From Paragordius varius (taxonomy: Eukaryota > Nematomorpha): a stretch of DNA of 64,000 bases. Position 1 is the first letter of the stretch; each line of letters starts with the position of its first letter. Of this stretch, positions 1-12,900 are shown piece by piece. The notes below the pieces were generated by a model. The model had not been told where the DNA came from and ran no database searches. It saw only the letters and a program-made list of their open reading frames with translations. The stretch spans positions 4,898,001-4,962,000 of the forward strand of contig OZ176054.1 in NCBI GenBank assembly GCA_964247055.1, written 5' to 3'. The translations under genes and the position numbers were made by a program.

Positions 1-153
1 GCAACGGAACATTTATATAGATTTATTTTATTAAAACCATTCATAATAATAATAAAATAATGTAACTAATAATTTCAATAAAACAACGAAAAAAAGTCAA
101 TTTAGATAATTATTGATTAATATTTTCCAAATACAAAAACATTAAATTTATAC

Positions 154-3100
154 CGTCAACATTTTTTCATACTGTAAGCTAGCAGCCATACTGTTTTCAC
201 TGTAATCGAGGCCCTCTTTCCACCCATGCATAAGGAATGTCAGCCTAAGTTGTCGCGCTGTAAAACTTTGCAGTGCTTGACGTATAGTAATAAAATTCTT
301 CAATGATTTCGACATTTTACAGCCACTGATAGTCAAATGACCCGAATGAATAAAGTATGAAACCCAATCATTGCTTTCGTAATAAGCCTGGGGAGAAAGT
401 AAATAACATACATTAGAGCACAGCGGTCCGTATACAAATAATTTGATTTTTAATAACTTTAAGCTTGTTTATTAACGTTCCAATAAAACAATATAGTAAT
501 TCATGAATTATTGTAAATTTTAAAGATTCAAATTAAAAACCTTTTTGTAAATGTTAATAATCCAAAATTTTTGTAAACAATAGCTCTTTATATGCCAACA
601 TATGATATATGTGTAAATATATATATGTATAGCCTTTTTATGAAATTATTTTAAGCTATAGAGCCCAATTTTAAAAAAGAAAAGCTTTATTTTAAATATA
701 CGACAATAAAAAAAGTAAGGAAATAACTTCCGTTTGTGCAATTTCATTATCATGATGAGGAAACTTTAAATCAACTCCACCAGCATGAATATCAAGGTAT
801 GATCCACAAATAGCGGTAGCCATTACTGAACACTCAATATGCCACCCAGGTCGACCCTTATATATAATTTAAAAATTTTTTTGGTAATACAGTGAATAAA
901 TAACGCCCTAAAAATAAGTTTTTGTATACTTTGCGCATATAAAATACTTGGCTTAAGCAAATCATCATTTTCGATAAAGAACTAGTTTTTAAGTTATATT
1001 CATGCAAACTTACTCTATTTAAAAATTCGCATAGTGACCCAAATATATAAAAAAATTCCAACATCTATAAAATATATTAAATAAATCGAGAAATAATCAT
1101 ATCTCAATTAAATTTGATGCGTATAATGAGTCATGAACTATTCAAAATCGGGCTTATTATTTTTGGGATGGGGGTTTACTGTATTTAAATTGTTTCTATA
1201 AGCATTTTCAAATATTATAATTTTTATGAAAAAAAAACATTTAATCATTCATTACATTTCCCCAGGGTGATTCCCAATACGGTTCTTCAGGTTTAGAGCT
1301 TTTCCATAAAGCGAAGTCGTTAATACTTCGTTTTTCCGATGTGTGTTCTTCCGTAACACTCAGTTCACCTGTAATATTAATTGCATATAAAATTTTAAAT
1401 GTTATCAATGATAAATCAATTAAATAGAGTATTGATGTTATGTAATAAATATGGTGAGAAATAGTTATCAAGAAAGATGCATCTGAAAATTAACCCTGTG
1501 ATTTAACAATCGTCAATCGCTTTGTAAAGGATCATAATACTTTTTAATCTGCAAGGCTAGGGGCCATTTTATCATAAGGAAAATATATTTAAGTCAATTA
1601 CTAAATAAAATTATTAACTACTTGAATTCATATGGGAAAAGTAATTGACATTACAATTAAAAAATATAATTATAAATACTAAATTGGTGAATACGGCTAA
1701 CCTTTATTCAAATGATACTTAACGGGAAAAAATCTATAATAATAATAATAATACTCAATTAAAATATCAAATACTGAGATTAATAAAAATTATCAATTTG
1801 ATTAAAGTTTTTTAGCTAATTTGATTTGAATTCATTTTATAAAAAGTTAAGGGTATACCTTCTCCTTCATCTATAGCTTTCTGATCTCCATACGCTTCAG
1901 GCAATAGCTTAGCATAATGGTGATTTGGATTTTGCGAAAATTTAGCTGTATCGAAATAGACTGAGCCCGAACGTGCAACATATCTAATGAGAAAAAAGGT
2001 TTATTTAAATAATTTTTCGGAAAAAGTTTCTTATTTTTATACACCAGCTTCTGACACCACATAATAACCCTAAAAAACTCTTTTCTATAATAGCAGGCCT
2101 AATAATGAAGATTATACACTTTTAGGTTAGGAAATATATTAGTATTGTGCATAGATTTGGGCCTTTGTCATAATGAGCCAAAAATGGAAAATAATTATTA
2201 ATATTTATGCTTTTCTCATGATATAAAATTTAAATAAATATAAGTTTTATGGGATATTAATTGAAATTTTTAATTAATAATTAAATTTGATATATTGTTA
2301 AATTGAAAAAATAAGTTAGAAAAAAAAGTTGTTTTAAATAATAAATAATGTTAAAAGACAAAAATATAATAAAAAAAGAAAATCAGGTAAAAACAATAAA
2401 ATAGAAAAACACATGCAAAAATTATGGTTATGGCCACACTTATAAAGTTTACTGACCGACTTGAAGTGTTTAAGAACAGTCTTAAAATGTTTAAAGACCA
2501 ACTTAAAGTATTCAGAAACATTCTTGAAGCACAAATGATATATTATAGATTAATAGTAATTTTTTTATAAATATATAATTTACAAAAAAGTGCAATTATC
2601 AAGATGTATAAATAATGAGTCATGTAATACCTCATTTCTAACCAGTATAAGGGTTTACATTATCACAATATTAAAAAAAATAAATTACGCATATTTATTT
2701 TCAATGATTTTTTGGATGAAAGCTATAATTTCCGGAATGTATTCTGTTACACGCGTCAGTACCGATGGTGGCATTATCTAAAGATTGGTAAAAATGTTAA
2801 ATATTTAAGTGGTATAAAAGAGTAAAAAAATTTAAAGGGAGATGTAAAAATACATTTTAAGAAATAATTAAATTAAAACATCCGTTAATATATGTACATT
2901 AAAATTGTTTTTTTGACCAAAAAAACAAAATTAAACTAATATAATTACTTTTGCGAAACTGGATCAATTAAATGATAAGGAAAATAGTAAAATATAATGT
3001 ATAATACATAGGGTCGAAATAGTAAAACCATAACAAGCTTTATTACTTTTTTAAAAATGTTTGAAATAATATCCAAAACTTGTGTTTTTAGGCAAAAATT

Positions 3101-6100
3101 AATGATTAGTGGCAAATAAAAAGAGTTGGAAACCAGTTATACTTATAACCTTAGCAAAATTATGCGAAAAACAAAAAAATATAAGTATTTAAACATAATC
3201 ATATTACTAACATTTAAGCTTTTCATGTCTTCGTGAAATTCATCCTCCCAAAAACGGGGAAGTTCCAAAAAAATCGTATTTTCTTTAATGGGGTATCTGT
3301 GTTGCGAATCCAACCAGTCGGCCATAACATCCGATATTTGGTTTAAAAATTTCTGCAATTAAAAATTGATAAAAATTTATTATTTAACGCAACGTATGTA
3401 TATACATTGTTTTAGGCTGGATATTATTATATATATATATATATATATATATAGTAAGCCTGATTGTTAAAACCAATTATTTAATAGTTTATTATAGTTT
3501 TTAACGGATATTTGCACAAATAAATCATTACAGTCATAAAACCTCCGAATAAAAATAATGTTTCAATGTTCATATATTTAAGGGTAAAAAAGTAATATTT
3601 TCGTTAAAACAGAGGTAAAAGATTAATATCCACGATAAAGCTATTCATAAAATAGAAAAACTGATAAAAATGAAATGTTAATGAATCATATATCATTCGA
3701 TGTTTGGAAGCTTAAGGTTAAAGAATATTAACACGATATATGCGGTTAAAAAACTAAAAAAAAGTTATTTTGATTTATCTGCTATCAGCCAAAGTTAAAA
3801 AATCACATTATCGCATATTAGGTCAAATAAAATAAATGCAATGATGAAATCGTGTCAAGGAAATTTAATTTATGCTAATATAGCATAAGGATAATTTTAA
3901 ACGGAAAATATTATCAACAAAGTGTTATACTTTTTCGGAGGGTCCAGAGAGGTTTTCAAAAATATTAGCTAAATATCGCATTTTGGCGTTAATTTGAATC
4001 ATAAAAACTTGTTGATCGGTAAAAGAATTCGATTTTTATTAAAATAATTATATATTAACTTTTTATATAGAGTTACTTATTCGCCGTCAGACAAAATTTA
4101 GTCCTTATATAAAAAAGAAATTTTGATAATTTGAACCAAAGCGGAAGCTGCGTTTTTACAAAACATCCAATAAATATTATTATCCATACAAGGATCAGAA
4201 AAAAAGATTTATCAACTCAGTATTTAATTTGGGGAACTTGTATGCCCAAAGCCGGTATTAAAACAAAATGGCGCCAAAAATATAATCGAGATTTTCGGGT
4301 AAAAAAAATTCCCTAAAAAAATCTGAGATGAGAAATCTTTTTTCTGCATCTAATAGTATGAAAAATGTATTTATATTATTTATGTTGGATGTTTTGTAAA
4401 AATTATACACAATTTCCCCTTTAATGCAAATTATCGTTTTTATAAAAGTAAATTTTTTTGAAAATGACAAATTGGGTAATTTCTAACTATAGATTTAATA
4501 TTTGATTGTTTTATTAAAAATTAAAATATTTAACCGCATTTTAATAAGATTTTATGATTCAAATTTAACGAAAAAGTGCGATTTTTTAGCTAATATTTTT
4601 GAAAATCTCTATGGGACCCTCCATAAAGATGTGAAATCTTTGTTGGTATTATTTTGCGTTTACAGTTTATGCTATATTTGAACAAAAATTTAGTTGACGC
4701 GTTTTCATCTAATGTATTTAATTTTATTTGAACTACTATGCGAAACAATGTAATTTTTTAATTTTGGCCAAAAACAGAAAAATTAAAATAAATTTTTCTA
4801 GAATTTTAACCGCATATATCGTTTCGATATTCTTAATTCTAGAGCTTTTTTTAGTTATCGAATGATATATAATTCATTAACCTTTATTTTTAATTCCCAT
4901 TTTTGCCGCACAGTGTTATAGAGCAGGGGCAACCAACACAAATGGCTTTGTGGGCCAAAACTATTTTAATAAATTTAAACATAAGACTATAAATGTAAAT
5001 CGAAAACAATGTTTTCACGTTCGTTGTCGATTCAAGACTTTATCAGAAAATTAGCTTAAGAAATATAGATTTTACCAAAAATTTGTGAAAATAATTTGAT
5101 AAATTTTGGAGTTCCAAGGGACACCTTGGTAAAGTTGATTTTATTTCTGAAATGTCCACCACAGATACAATTTATAGAGTTAAAAGGTTAATAGAAAAGC
5201 ATATAAATAGGAAAAGGGACATGGATTTTAAATCGATATTGAAAAAGCGCTAGGATACCACGAGTCTATATGGCGGAGTTTAGCAAGTTACATAGGAACC
5301 TAAAAAACGTACGGCTTACCAAAGCTAAAATACATCGGGGAATGTAAGATCCAAATGGAATAAACCAAAGCATCTTACAGAGATCAGCAATATGTCCTTT
5401 GCTATTTATCATATGAATGGACGAAATTTCAAAAGAAGTAAACCAATAAGATAGATATGTTCGCTTTATGCAGATGACCTAATCGTGCTGCCAGAGAAGT
5501 AGCAAGAATTGATAAACAAATGATATTTTGAGTTTAAAGTAAATAAGATAAGGACCTCATAATTATTGGTGAGAAAAAAACGAGAAATGGAAGAAGAAGG
5601 TTGGTTATTAAAAAATCAATAGGAATTAAAATATTAAGGAGCGATTTAGCGGCAGATAATTCTTTAACGCATGATATAAATTTAAAAATTCGAAATAGTT
5701 GGGCAAATTATAAAAAGATCTCAAGTTTGTGCGATAAATATATTGATCTTAAAGTCAAGGGTAAGATTTACAGTGCTGTTGTACAGTCAACAATAATGTA
5801 TAACTTATAGACATGGGCAATAAAAGAATTCAGAAGATAAGCACTGTGAAATCACTGAAATCAGAATGCTTAGATTGATGTGCGGTGAAGTAAGGGAAAA
5901 AAAGAAATTATATTAGAGGAGTACAGAAATCAAACCGATAACACAAAAGATTATGTTAAATCGTCTTAGATGGTTTGAACTGTAAGAGGAGATTCTAACT
6001 ACAGTAAAAAGAATGATGAATATATTGCGAAAGGTAAGAGGCGAAGAGGACGTCCTAAAACGCGATGGATAGATACGGTTAAGAGAGATGTGGCAAAACT

Positions 6101-6951
6101 GACTTTAAACGTGAAAACGCCATATATAGGGTTCTAAAGCGGAATGGTTTACAAAATTGACCGTTTTAGGGAATGTTTTTAATAGCGATATTTTTACAAA
6201 CGCTATGTTACTAAGAGCTGTATTAAATGTCCGATGAATGTGGATCAAGATGTAAACCATTTTTTCTTTATCAATTTCAGTCATATCTTGGGGTTTAGGG
6301 TTAGCATCTACCATGCGTTGCAAACGTTTTATTCCATCATTAACCTTATTGACTGTAACATTTTCCAATGTTTTCGCGTCCGGATTGGTTTCTTTCTTTA
6401 TTTTTACCGAAAAATGCTACAAATTAATCGAACCTAGTGTACTTGCAATGCTTCTATACAATCTTTTGAAACCTGTTCTAACGTATGATTTTCGCTAACA
6501 TATCGTTTAAAACGATAATTTTGTCTGGCTCTTTTTATTATCTAAATATAATTAGCAAATACTTTATCATCAATATCTGTGATATTCATAACTGCCAAAA
6601 CGTCATACTTAAAATATTTTTCCAAGACACGACGTATAATATCAAATGATATATAAGATCTACATTTTGATATTATTAAAACCTCGCATGACCCATGTGA
6701 GAAGCATCATAAACAGTGGGTCCACAAGTGTACCACAATACTTTATTCCCATTTCTCGGAATAAATATATCCTAAAAATAGTGATGAACTAAACTTTATT
6801 TCGAGTTAACGAATTATATAGTTGTAATTTTTTGTTATTTTCTATAGGAGCGTTCCAAATAAAACCCTTTTTTTCTTCTAAAAAATTAGTTAAAATTACT
6901 CATGTTTTTAAGTTTTGACAGATGAGAAATGCGTAAAACGGGTTTTGACAT
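154..6951 (-). CDS. CARS1: Cysteinyl-tRNA synthetase, cytosolic type (5' part, 12 exons, runs off left edge)
   Basis: This enzyme charges tRNA-Cys with cysteine in the cytosol. I see exons (minus strand) 6900-6951, 6795-6877, 6683-6771, 6563-6659, 6443-6541, 6258-6416, 3212-3352, 2689-2777, 1859-1983, 1256-1368, 728-856 and 154-387. All have GT-AG borders, join in phase, and total 1,410 nt or 470 codons. The product shows the class I signature HMGHAR after GPTVYDAS, then [59 protein letters not shown] and the KMSKS loop ([11 protein letters not shown]). The start [11 protein letters not shown] is chosen because an in-frame TAA lies just upstream. Animal cytosolic enzymes are about 750 residues, so the C-terminal anticodon-binding part lies beyond base 1. 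The first five introns are 22, 23, 23, 21 and 26 bp. The sixth is 2,905 bp and transposon-filled; the rest are 340-705 bp. The identity is firm. Confidence 0.96.
2440..2535. repeat. Solo arm of the fold-back element family, in a CARS intron
   Basis: Tandem units such as CGACTTGAAGTGTTTAAGAA and CCAACTTAAAGTATTCAGAA, ending ATTCTTGAAGCACAAATG, match the right arm of the element at 15940-16581. No opposite arm is present nearby. Confidence 0.6.
3630..4925. repeat. Fold-back palindrome (about 1.3 kb) inside CARS intron 6
   Basis: The two halves are imperfect inverted copies around a centre near 4.26 kb. Matching pairs include the ATATATCATTCGAT block near 3693 against its reverse near 4860, GCGGTTAAA near 3744 against 4810, and GGAGGGTCC near 3938 against GGGACCCTCC near 4613. 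The block CAAAACATCC near 4160 also pairs with GGATGTTTTG near 4386. There is no coding content. This looks like a fold-back MITE whose family I do not recognise. The exact ends are uncertain. Confidence 0.7.
5150..6170 (+). mobile_element. LINE fragment, RTE-like, decayed (antisense to CARS, in its intron 6)
   Basis: Plus-strand translation in shifting frames gives reverse-transcriptase blocks: AICPLLFII followed by MDEISKEV, then the catalytic box YADDLIVLP near 5470. The C-terminal tail has [23 protein letters not shown]-like and [13 protein letters not shown] segments, typical of RTE-type non-LTR retrotransposons. The 5' part (endonuclease, early fingers) is missing and the frame changes several times, so it is a dead 5'-truncated copy. 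It lies in the 2.9 kb intron of the synthetase gene and explains part of that intron's size. Confidence 0.8.
6417..6899 (-). other. Cluster of five micro-introns (21-26 bp) in CARS
   Basis: The introns are 6878-6899 (22 bp), 6772-6794 (23), 6660-6682 (23), 6542-6562 (21) and 6417-6442 (26). All begin GT and end AG on the minus strand. Removing each restores a highly conserved synthetase sequence: the HMGHAR/SYISFD junction, DIDDK/IIKRARQ, and LTRNK/DIFIPR. Four are not multiples of three, so they cannot be read through. The 21-bp one carries an in-frame TAG. Confidence 0.92.
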
Positions 6952-7109
6952 ATGTTAAAAAACACATTTTACTAAATTTTATAATTGGACAAATTAAGAT
7001 TATTCCGGTAATTTATGGTTGAAAGAAATATCAAAGGTAATGTTTTCTTAATTGTAATCAGTTTAATTTTTTAGGGTGGTAATTTGAGTATAAAACATTC
7101 TTGCTTAAA

Positions 7110-9850
7110 TATGTATTTTATCATTATTAATCTAATGGTGGTTTTGGGCATCATAAACAAGTTAATATCATATTTTAAGTATTGCCCCATATCGTACAAT
7201 CTCAAAATATGCGTAAATCATGCTAATAAAGGCGATATAAGGCTTTATCCTAAAAAATATTTATAAAATTTTTTAAGTGCAAAACAATATTTTTGAAATT
7301 TATATTTCTAATAATGAATTCGACTTTTCTAAGAGCAGGTGTGATTTAAGTTCAAAGCAAATAATCCGATATTTTGTAATAAAATCATATATTTTGACAC
7401 CAAATACAAAAAAATTGATATTCCTAAAATTTAATTTATACTTAAATTTTTGTGAAGCGAATATAAACTATTTGGAGTATGGTGGTAACGGTAAAAACCA
7501 CTTAAAGACATTATAAATATACTTATCTTAAATTCCATCATCTCAAATTTTATATTTTCAAAATGTGTTTAATTTCAAATTTAAATGATTGTTTGTTAAA
7601 AACAGAATATTATTGAACATAAATCTGTTTACAAACAACACTTCAGGACTTTTTAATATTTTTGTCCGCTATATTGGGGTAGTTCATATCAGAGTCAATC
7701 TTGTAAATAAACTGCTGTTTTAAAAGTTATTTTAGTTAAAATTTAATCATCAAACGTTGTTATCCTTTATTAGATAAAAACACAATTTTTGAACTTCCAT
7801 ACTCTATTGAGCTAAATTTAAACCACCATTGAAATAAAAAGCTGATATCAAAAAAGGATCAAACTATTGGTGATTATGACCTGAAATCTGACTAAATATT
7901 ATTTCTAACCATAATATACATTTATTCCCTATAGAAAAAATGGCGGCTAAAACGTTTGACATGTTCATTTTTTACTATTTTACATTTGTTAAAAAAATTT
8001 ATATGAAGCATTCGCCTTAAGCTAAAAGATATTTTTAAATTCAGTGCAATTAAAAAACTTTTTAAAATAATTTTAAAATGCTCTGCGATATAATACTACC
8101 CAAAAAGTGATGAAATGGTAATCAAAAATCTGAGGAGATAAAAATATTTAACATCTTTAAATTATAAGTGTTTTTCTAATATCTTAGAGTGTTTTATCCT
8201 TCGCATCCAGCTTCAAAATACGTTAAAACTCGATGCAGCAATTTTTAACACTTCGATTAAATTGGGGTATTTAAATACCCCAGACAATTTAGTTGATATT
8301 TTCAAAAAACTACTGAAAGAAACGGCTCTAATTTGAAATTGTGCTTCTATCCTAATATATATTTCATAAATAAACCAAATTATCTAAATAAATTTTAGTT
8401 TTGGTAAAAAAGTTATCAAACTATCTGAACACCATTTTATTTTAAAACATTTTTGCAAATATCGTATATATTAAATTTTAAGCCTAAAATTAACTATACC
8501 TTTTAATTAAAATCACATTTAACCTTGATATAAACAGGAAAAGTGGTATATTTTGCATTATTTTTACATTTGGCTTGTGCATACATGTCATGTTGGCTAA
8601 ATCTTTACCATATCTCTAGGTTTTGCCTCTGAATAAGTTTCATCAATATTTGAATAAATTTTTAATGTCGGTTCAGTAATGTTATATAAGTGAAAACTTT
8701 TGCAATGGTCTTAATTTATTCCATATTTTTTTAAAACATTTAATTTTAAAACAAGTCTAGGGTATCTAACCGCCCCAATTTGAATCGAAGGTCTGAAATG
8801 AATGCGTTGTATCCAAGTGTTAATATTTTTAAGAAATATTTAATTTACAGGTAAACTTTTTTGATGTCAAAATTTAGCATGTAAAAATATATTCACGAAA
8901 TGACGGCATTTTTGCGACTTTTTTGAGATAGCTAGCCCATAATAGATGGGGCAAAATTTTATGACTTTCGGACCCCTAAAATTACGGTTTTCTATAAGTC
9001 ATATATTTCAATAATATTATTTAAGATAAAAGATATGGCTTTATCAAAAAAAAATTAACAACATAATTTTCACAATTTTGCCATTTTTACATATGAGTAA
9101 CTACCATAAAAGTGGTAATAAGTTCTTATATCACTCGCAAGGCCCAAAAGCAAAGGGATCATGAGAATCCTGATATATTATCAGATTATATATTTTCGGA
9201 TTAGTAGATATAGGATTTTTACTGGTATATTAATATTAGGTGAATTATATGGTGTTTAAAAGTTGACTAATTTTGATACCAATATTATAGATGAAAAGCG
9301 AAAAAGTGTTTTAATTTTGGGTTTATTAAGCTCTAGAAAAATTTGACAATTTTTTATGGGTTACGAAAAATATTAATTTTACACTGGGCATAAATTGTTG
9401 AGATGTTAAGCATACTTTTTTTGAAAAATGTTTAATGTGCACTGAAATTTAAAGGCTCCTTAAAGTATATAACATTAAGTATCGTGAAATATTATAAATG
9501 CTCTTGTTTTTACATAATTTCTCCGCTCAACATTCTGACTTTTAGGCCTTTAAAATTTTCCAAAATTTCCTTTGGACGTTTGTAAAGTTGAATTTGATTG
9601 CGAAAGCTTTATTATTAGGTGGAAATCCTAGCGGTTGTATTTTACTAACAACTCATTAATGTACAGTCGTCAAACATTTTTAAGCGATTTTTTACACAAA
9701 AAGTTTATGGCAACTTAAATTAGTTGAAAAAGAATTATAAAATAATACATGAAATTTTTTAGCGGTGTCCTTTGTAAAATAAGCTTTGACTTTATTATAA
9801 TAAGTTTTTTTGTTAAGTATTTTAGAATGGGATTAGAAAACCCTTTGAGG
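7110..9850. repeat. AT-rich dispersed repeat sequence R1, no gene
   Basis: I see no convincing exon here. Blocks of this stretch recur elsewhere. About 8230-8840 resembles 14930-15500 and 50.9-51.5 kb, sharing for example GGGGTATCTAAC-type and GTTGTATCCAAG strings. About 7690-7870 resembles 16690-16770 and 21240-21400. About 8860-9250 resembles 35.1-35.3 kb. The whole stretch is duplicated at 42.43-45.07 kb. The nature of R1 is unknown; it could be an old non-autonomous element. Confidence 0.5.
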
Positions 9851-9920
9851 GAGGCTTTGTGATATTCATCAATAGTACTATTTAAATTAAAGAAAAATAT
9901 TTTTTGATAACACTAATTTA

Positions 9921-12900
9921 TTAAATGCTGATTTTTTGTGGAATGATTACACATATATTTCCAATTATGTTTTCCGGCATGTTTGGTATTTTGCTAAACT
10001 TTTGATTCTCAGGATCTAAACATTCACAACTATCTAATTCTAGGTCATTTTGGCTATTAAATCCTCCCATTATATAGATACGTTTATCTACACGTATTTT
10101 GAAATTATATTACCATTAGGAAGATCACATTTACCATAGCTAAAAAATTAAAAGCTAAAATAAAATCAAACCCAAAAACACACAACCAAAACGTAAACGT
10201 GGAATTTTCAAAGATGTTATAAGCTCCCATGTTCTAGTAGCTTGATTTAAATATTCAATAGAGTTTAAACTAAGAATTTTTTTGTCATTGACCGCAGCAC
10301 CCCCAATGACATATAATTTACCATTGGCACTAATCATTGCGTGATAGGAGCGTGCAAAAAGGAGTTTGGGCCTATGAAACCATCTGTATTATAATTTATT
10401 GTATGGATTAAATTTTATATGAAAATGGTAAAGCATCAAAAAAAATTCATGTACGATAACCACTTCTCCCCACATGATTCCCTTTCATATTGGGTAAAAT
10501 AAAAAACCCCATAAAAAACCAGATTTTTTGAGTGATCGGAGTAAACCTATTTTTCCAAAAACCTGGGGTAAATAATGAAGACACAAACTTTAAATAATCA
10601 TAATACCCAAATACACCAACTGGATTAAACTTTTCAACTATATTTTATTCATTAGTATTTATAACGAAATAATCAAGCGTCTTAATATTTATCTTTTATA
10701 CAAAATATATATGATGATAAAATGTATGATCTAAAAATAGTTGCAATGTATTCAGTTTCAGTCTCATTCACTTATTTTAGCATGAAAGCGCTATAAGATT
10801 TTTTTTAATTAAGTCAAAAAGTTTCTTAATATTTACAAAAAATAACGCTATTTTTACGATTCAACTACAGCAACAATTTATAAGACTTTAGAAACTTGGA
10901 GGTTCATTATAAAATAAAAAATCATCTTTTACAGGTAAAAACTACTGCTCTTTCATACTTTTTGTGCGTCATATCAAACACTTCAACGTTTTTTGTCATT
11001 TTAGCCCTATCGTCCTGACTTGATTTGACTATTCCCCCTGAAATCCATATTTGATTTTCATGAACACATGCTGCTAAAGCCATCGTACAGTCTGGTATAG
11101 ATTCTATGCATTTCCATTCATTTTTCAACAAATCATAGCTTTCAACCAAATCTAGTTGACTTTAAATTTTACAAAAATTAAAAATGACACTCTAGAATCA
11201 TAAAGAAATGTATAGGAAAACAAACCCGCAGCTTTAATTAAAGTTATTATAAAAGATATTAAAATGGGTGATTATATTAGGCTAACCCCTAGAGTTAATT
11301 TTCAGTTTAATTTCAAATTTTCAGTTTAATTTTCATAATTACATTAAATTTAATTTAAATTCGTATAACCAACTGCATTTATACCAAAATTGCAAAGTTG
11401 GATATATATACGAAATCGATATGTGAAAACCCCAAGTCAAATAGTTGTGTCGTACTGATGAGTGCTAACAAGCACGAAAGTAGTCTGCGATTACTATTGA
11501 CGAAGGGTTTCATATATCGTTTATAATTTCTATTTATAATTTCATTTAATTTATTTAATTATCCTTTGTCGTTATATTACGGATTTTAACAACTGTTATA
11601 ACTTATTTACGTTTAATTTATACGATACGTCTGTAATAATAAGCGAATTTTGTAACTTTGCTATATATATATATATAGGAATATCAACCAACAATCCGTA
11701 GATCTTAAAACATACTTGTTACAGAGATTTGTAAGGATTGTTGGCTGATCACTACTTCTAAACCCTATTTTGTATAAATTATATTCTTAATAATTCCCAC
11801 TCATGTAAGATTTCAAAAAAAACAGTATAAATTTTTTATACACTCATAAAGATGACAAAAAAATGCCAAAATAAAAAACAATATTTTTGGTTTTATTTGA
11901 TGAATGTTAAGATTTTAATAGTGAGTTTAGGTAGTAAATAATTAATAAAAATTATTTTAATATAGTTTCAATAATTTTTTTGTCTTTAATGTTTAATAAA
12001 AGAAAAACGCCATCTTTTGAGAAATTTTAAAGAGACCTTAACTATTTGATATTAGGCTATTTATATATTTAAAATATATCCTAAAATGATAATAAACCAT
12101 CATTATTTTTTTATTTATCATTAATTTTCACTTTTTGCCCAATTTCAATTTTCTCTCAATATTTTAAAAACTAGGTTGTTAACAAATAAAAATTTTCTGG
12201 CAAATGATTACGCTGGTCATAAGCTATCTCATGAAAAAAAAATTTTTGTTAAAAATCTTTTTGCACACAGTGTATATATATATATATATATACTAGTCGG
12301 ACTTCTGGGGGGAGCTATTTGAAATAAGGGACAATAAAATGATCCACATATGTGGATTATTTCTAAACATTATTTAAATATGATATGGGAATTTTAAAAC
12401 GGTGCATTCATACTAATATTTAATTTTAACGGTCTCATACCTTGGGCAAAAAATAAATAAAAAAATTATTTTTGTGGACTTTGTTTTTTGAACAAGGTGG
12501 CATTTTACGGGGGGAGCGGGTAAAAAGAGGGCTTAAATCAAAAATGTGACCCGACTATGTTCGGCGCAATCGAAAATAAGTAAACAAAAATTATATTTGA
12601 AATTGAATGATCCAACACGTTCTACGGAAAATTGTCTCAAAGACACGATTTCTGAGGACTTCTGTTTTCAAAAAAAATCCGTTTTTCACACGGGGTGGGC
12701 CCGAATCGGGGGCCTATTTCAAAAAACGGGCGAAGCTATTGTCGGGGCATTCATTAATGATTATATTTTTTCGATGTTTGGATTTGAATTGGTCTGCCAT
12801 TTTTCCTCTACCAGATCACAAAACCAGCATTTTCCATTTTTAAAAATATATAGATTTAATGATTGATGCTTGAAAAAACAAATATAACTTATATTCAGAA

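Noticed and set aside
12546-12866. 106-codon frame inside R2
   Set aside because: The second R2 copy does not keep it; most likely chance.
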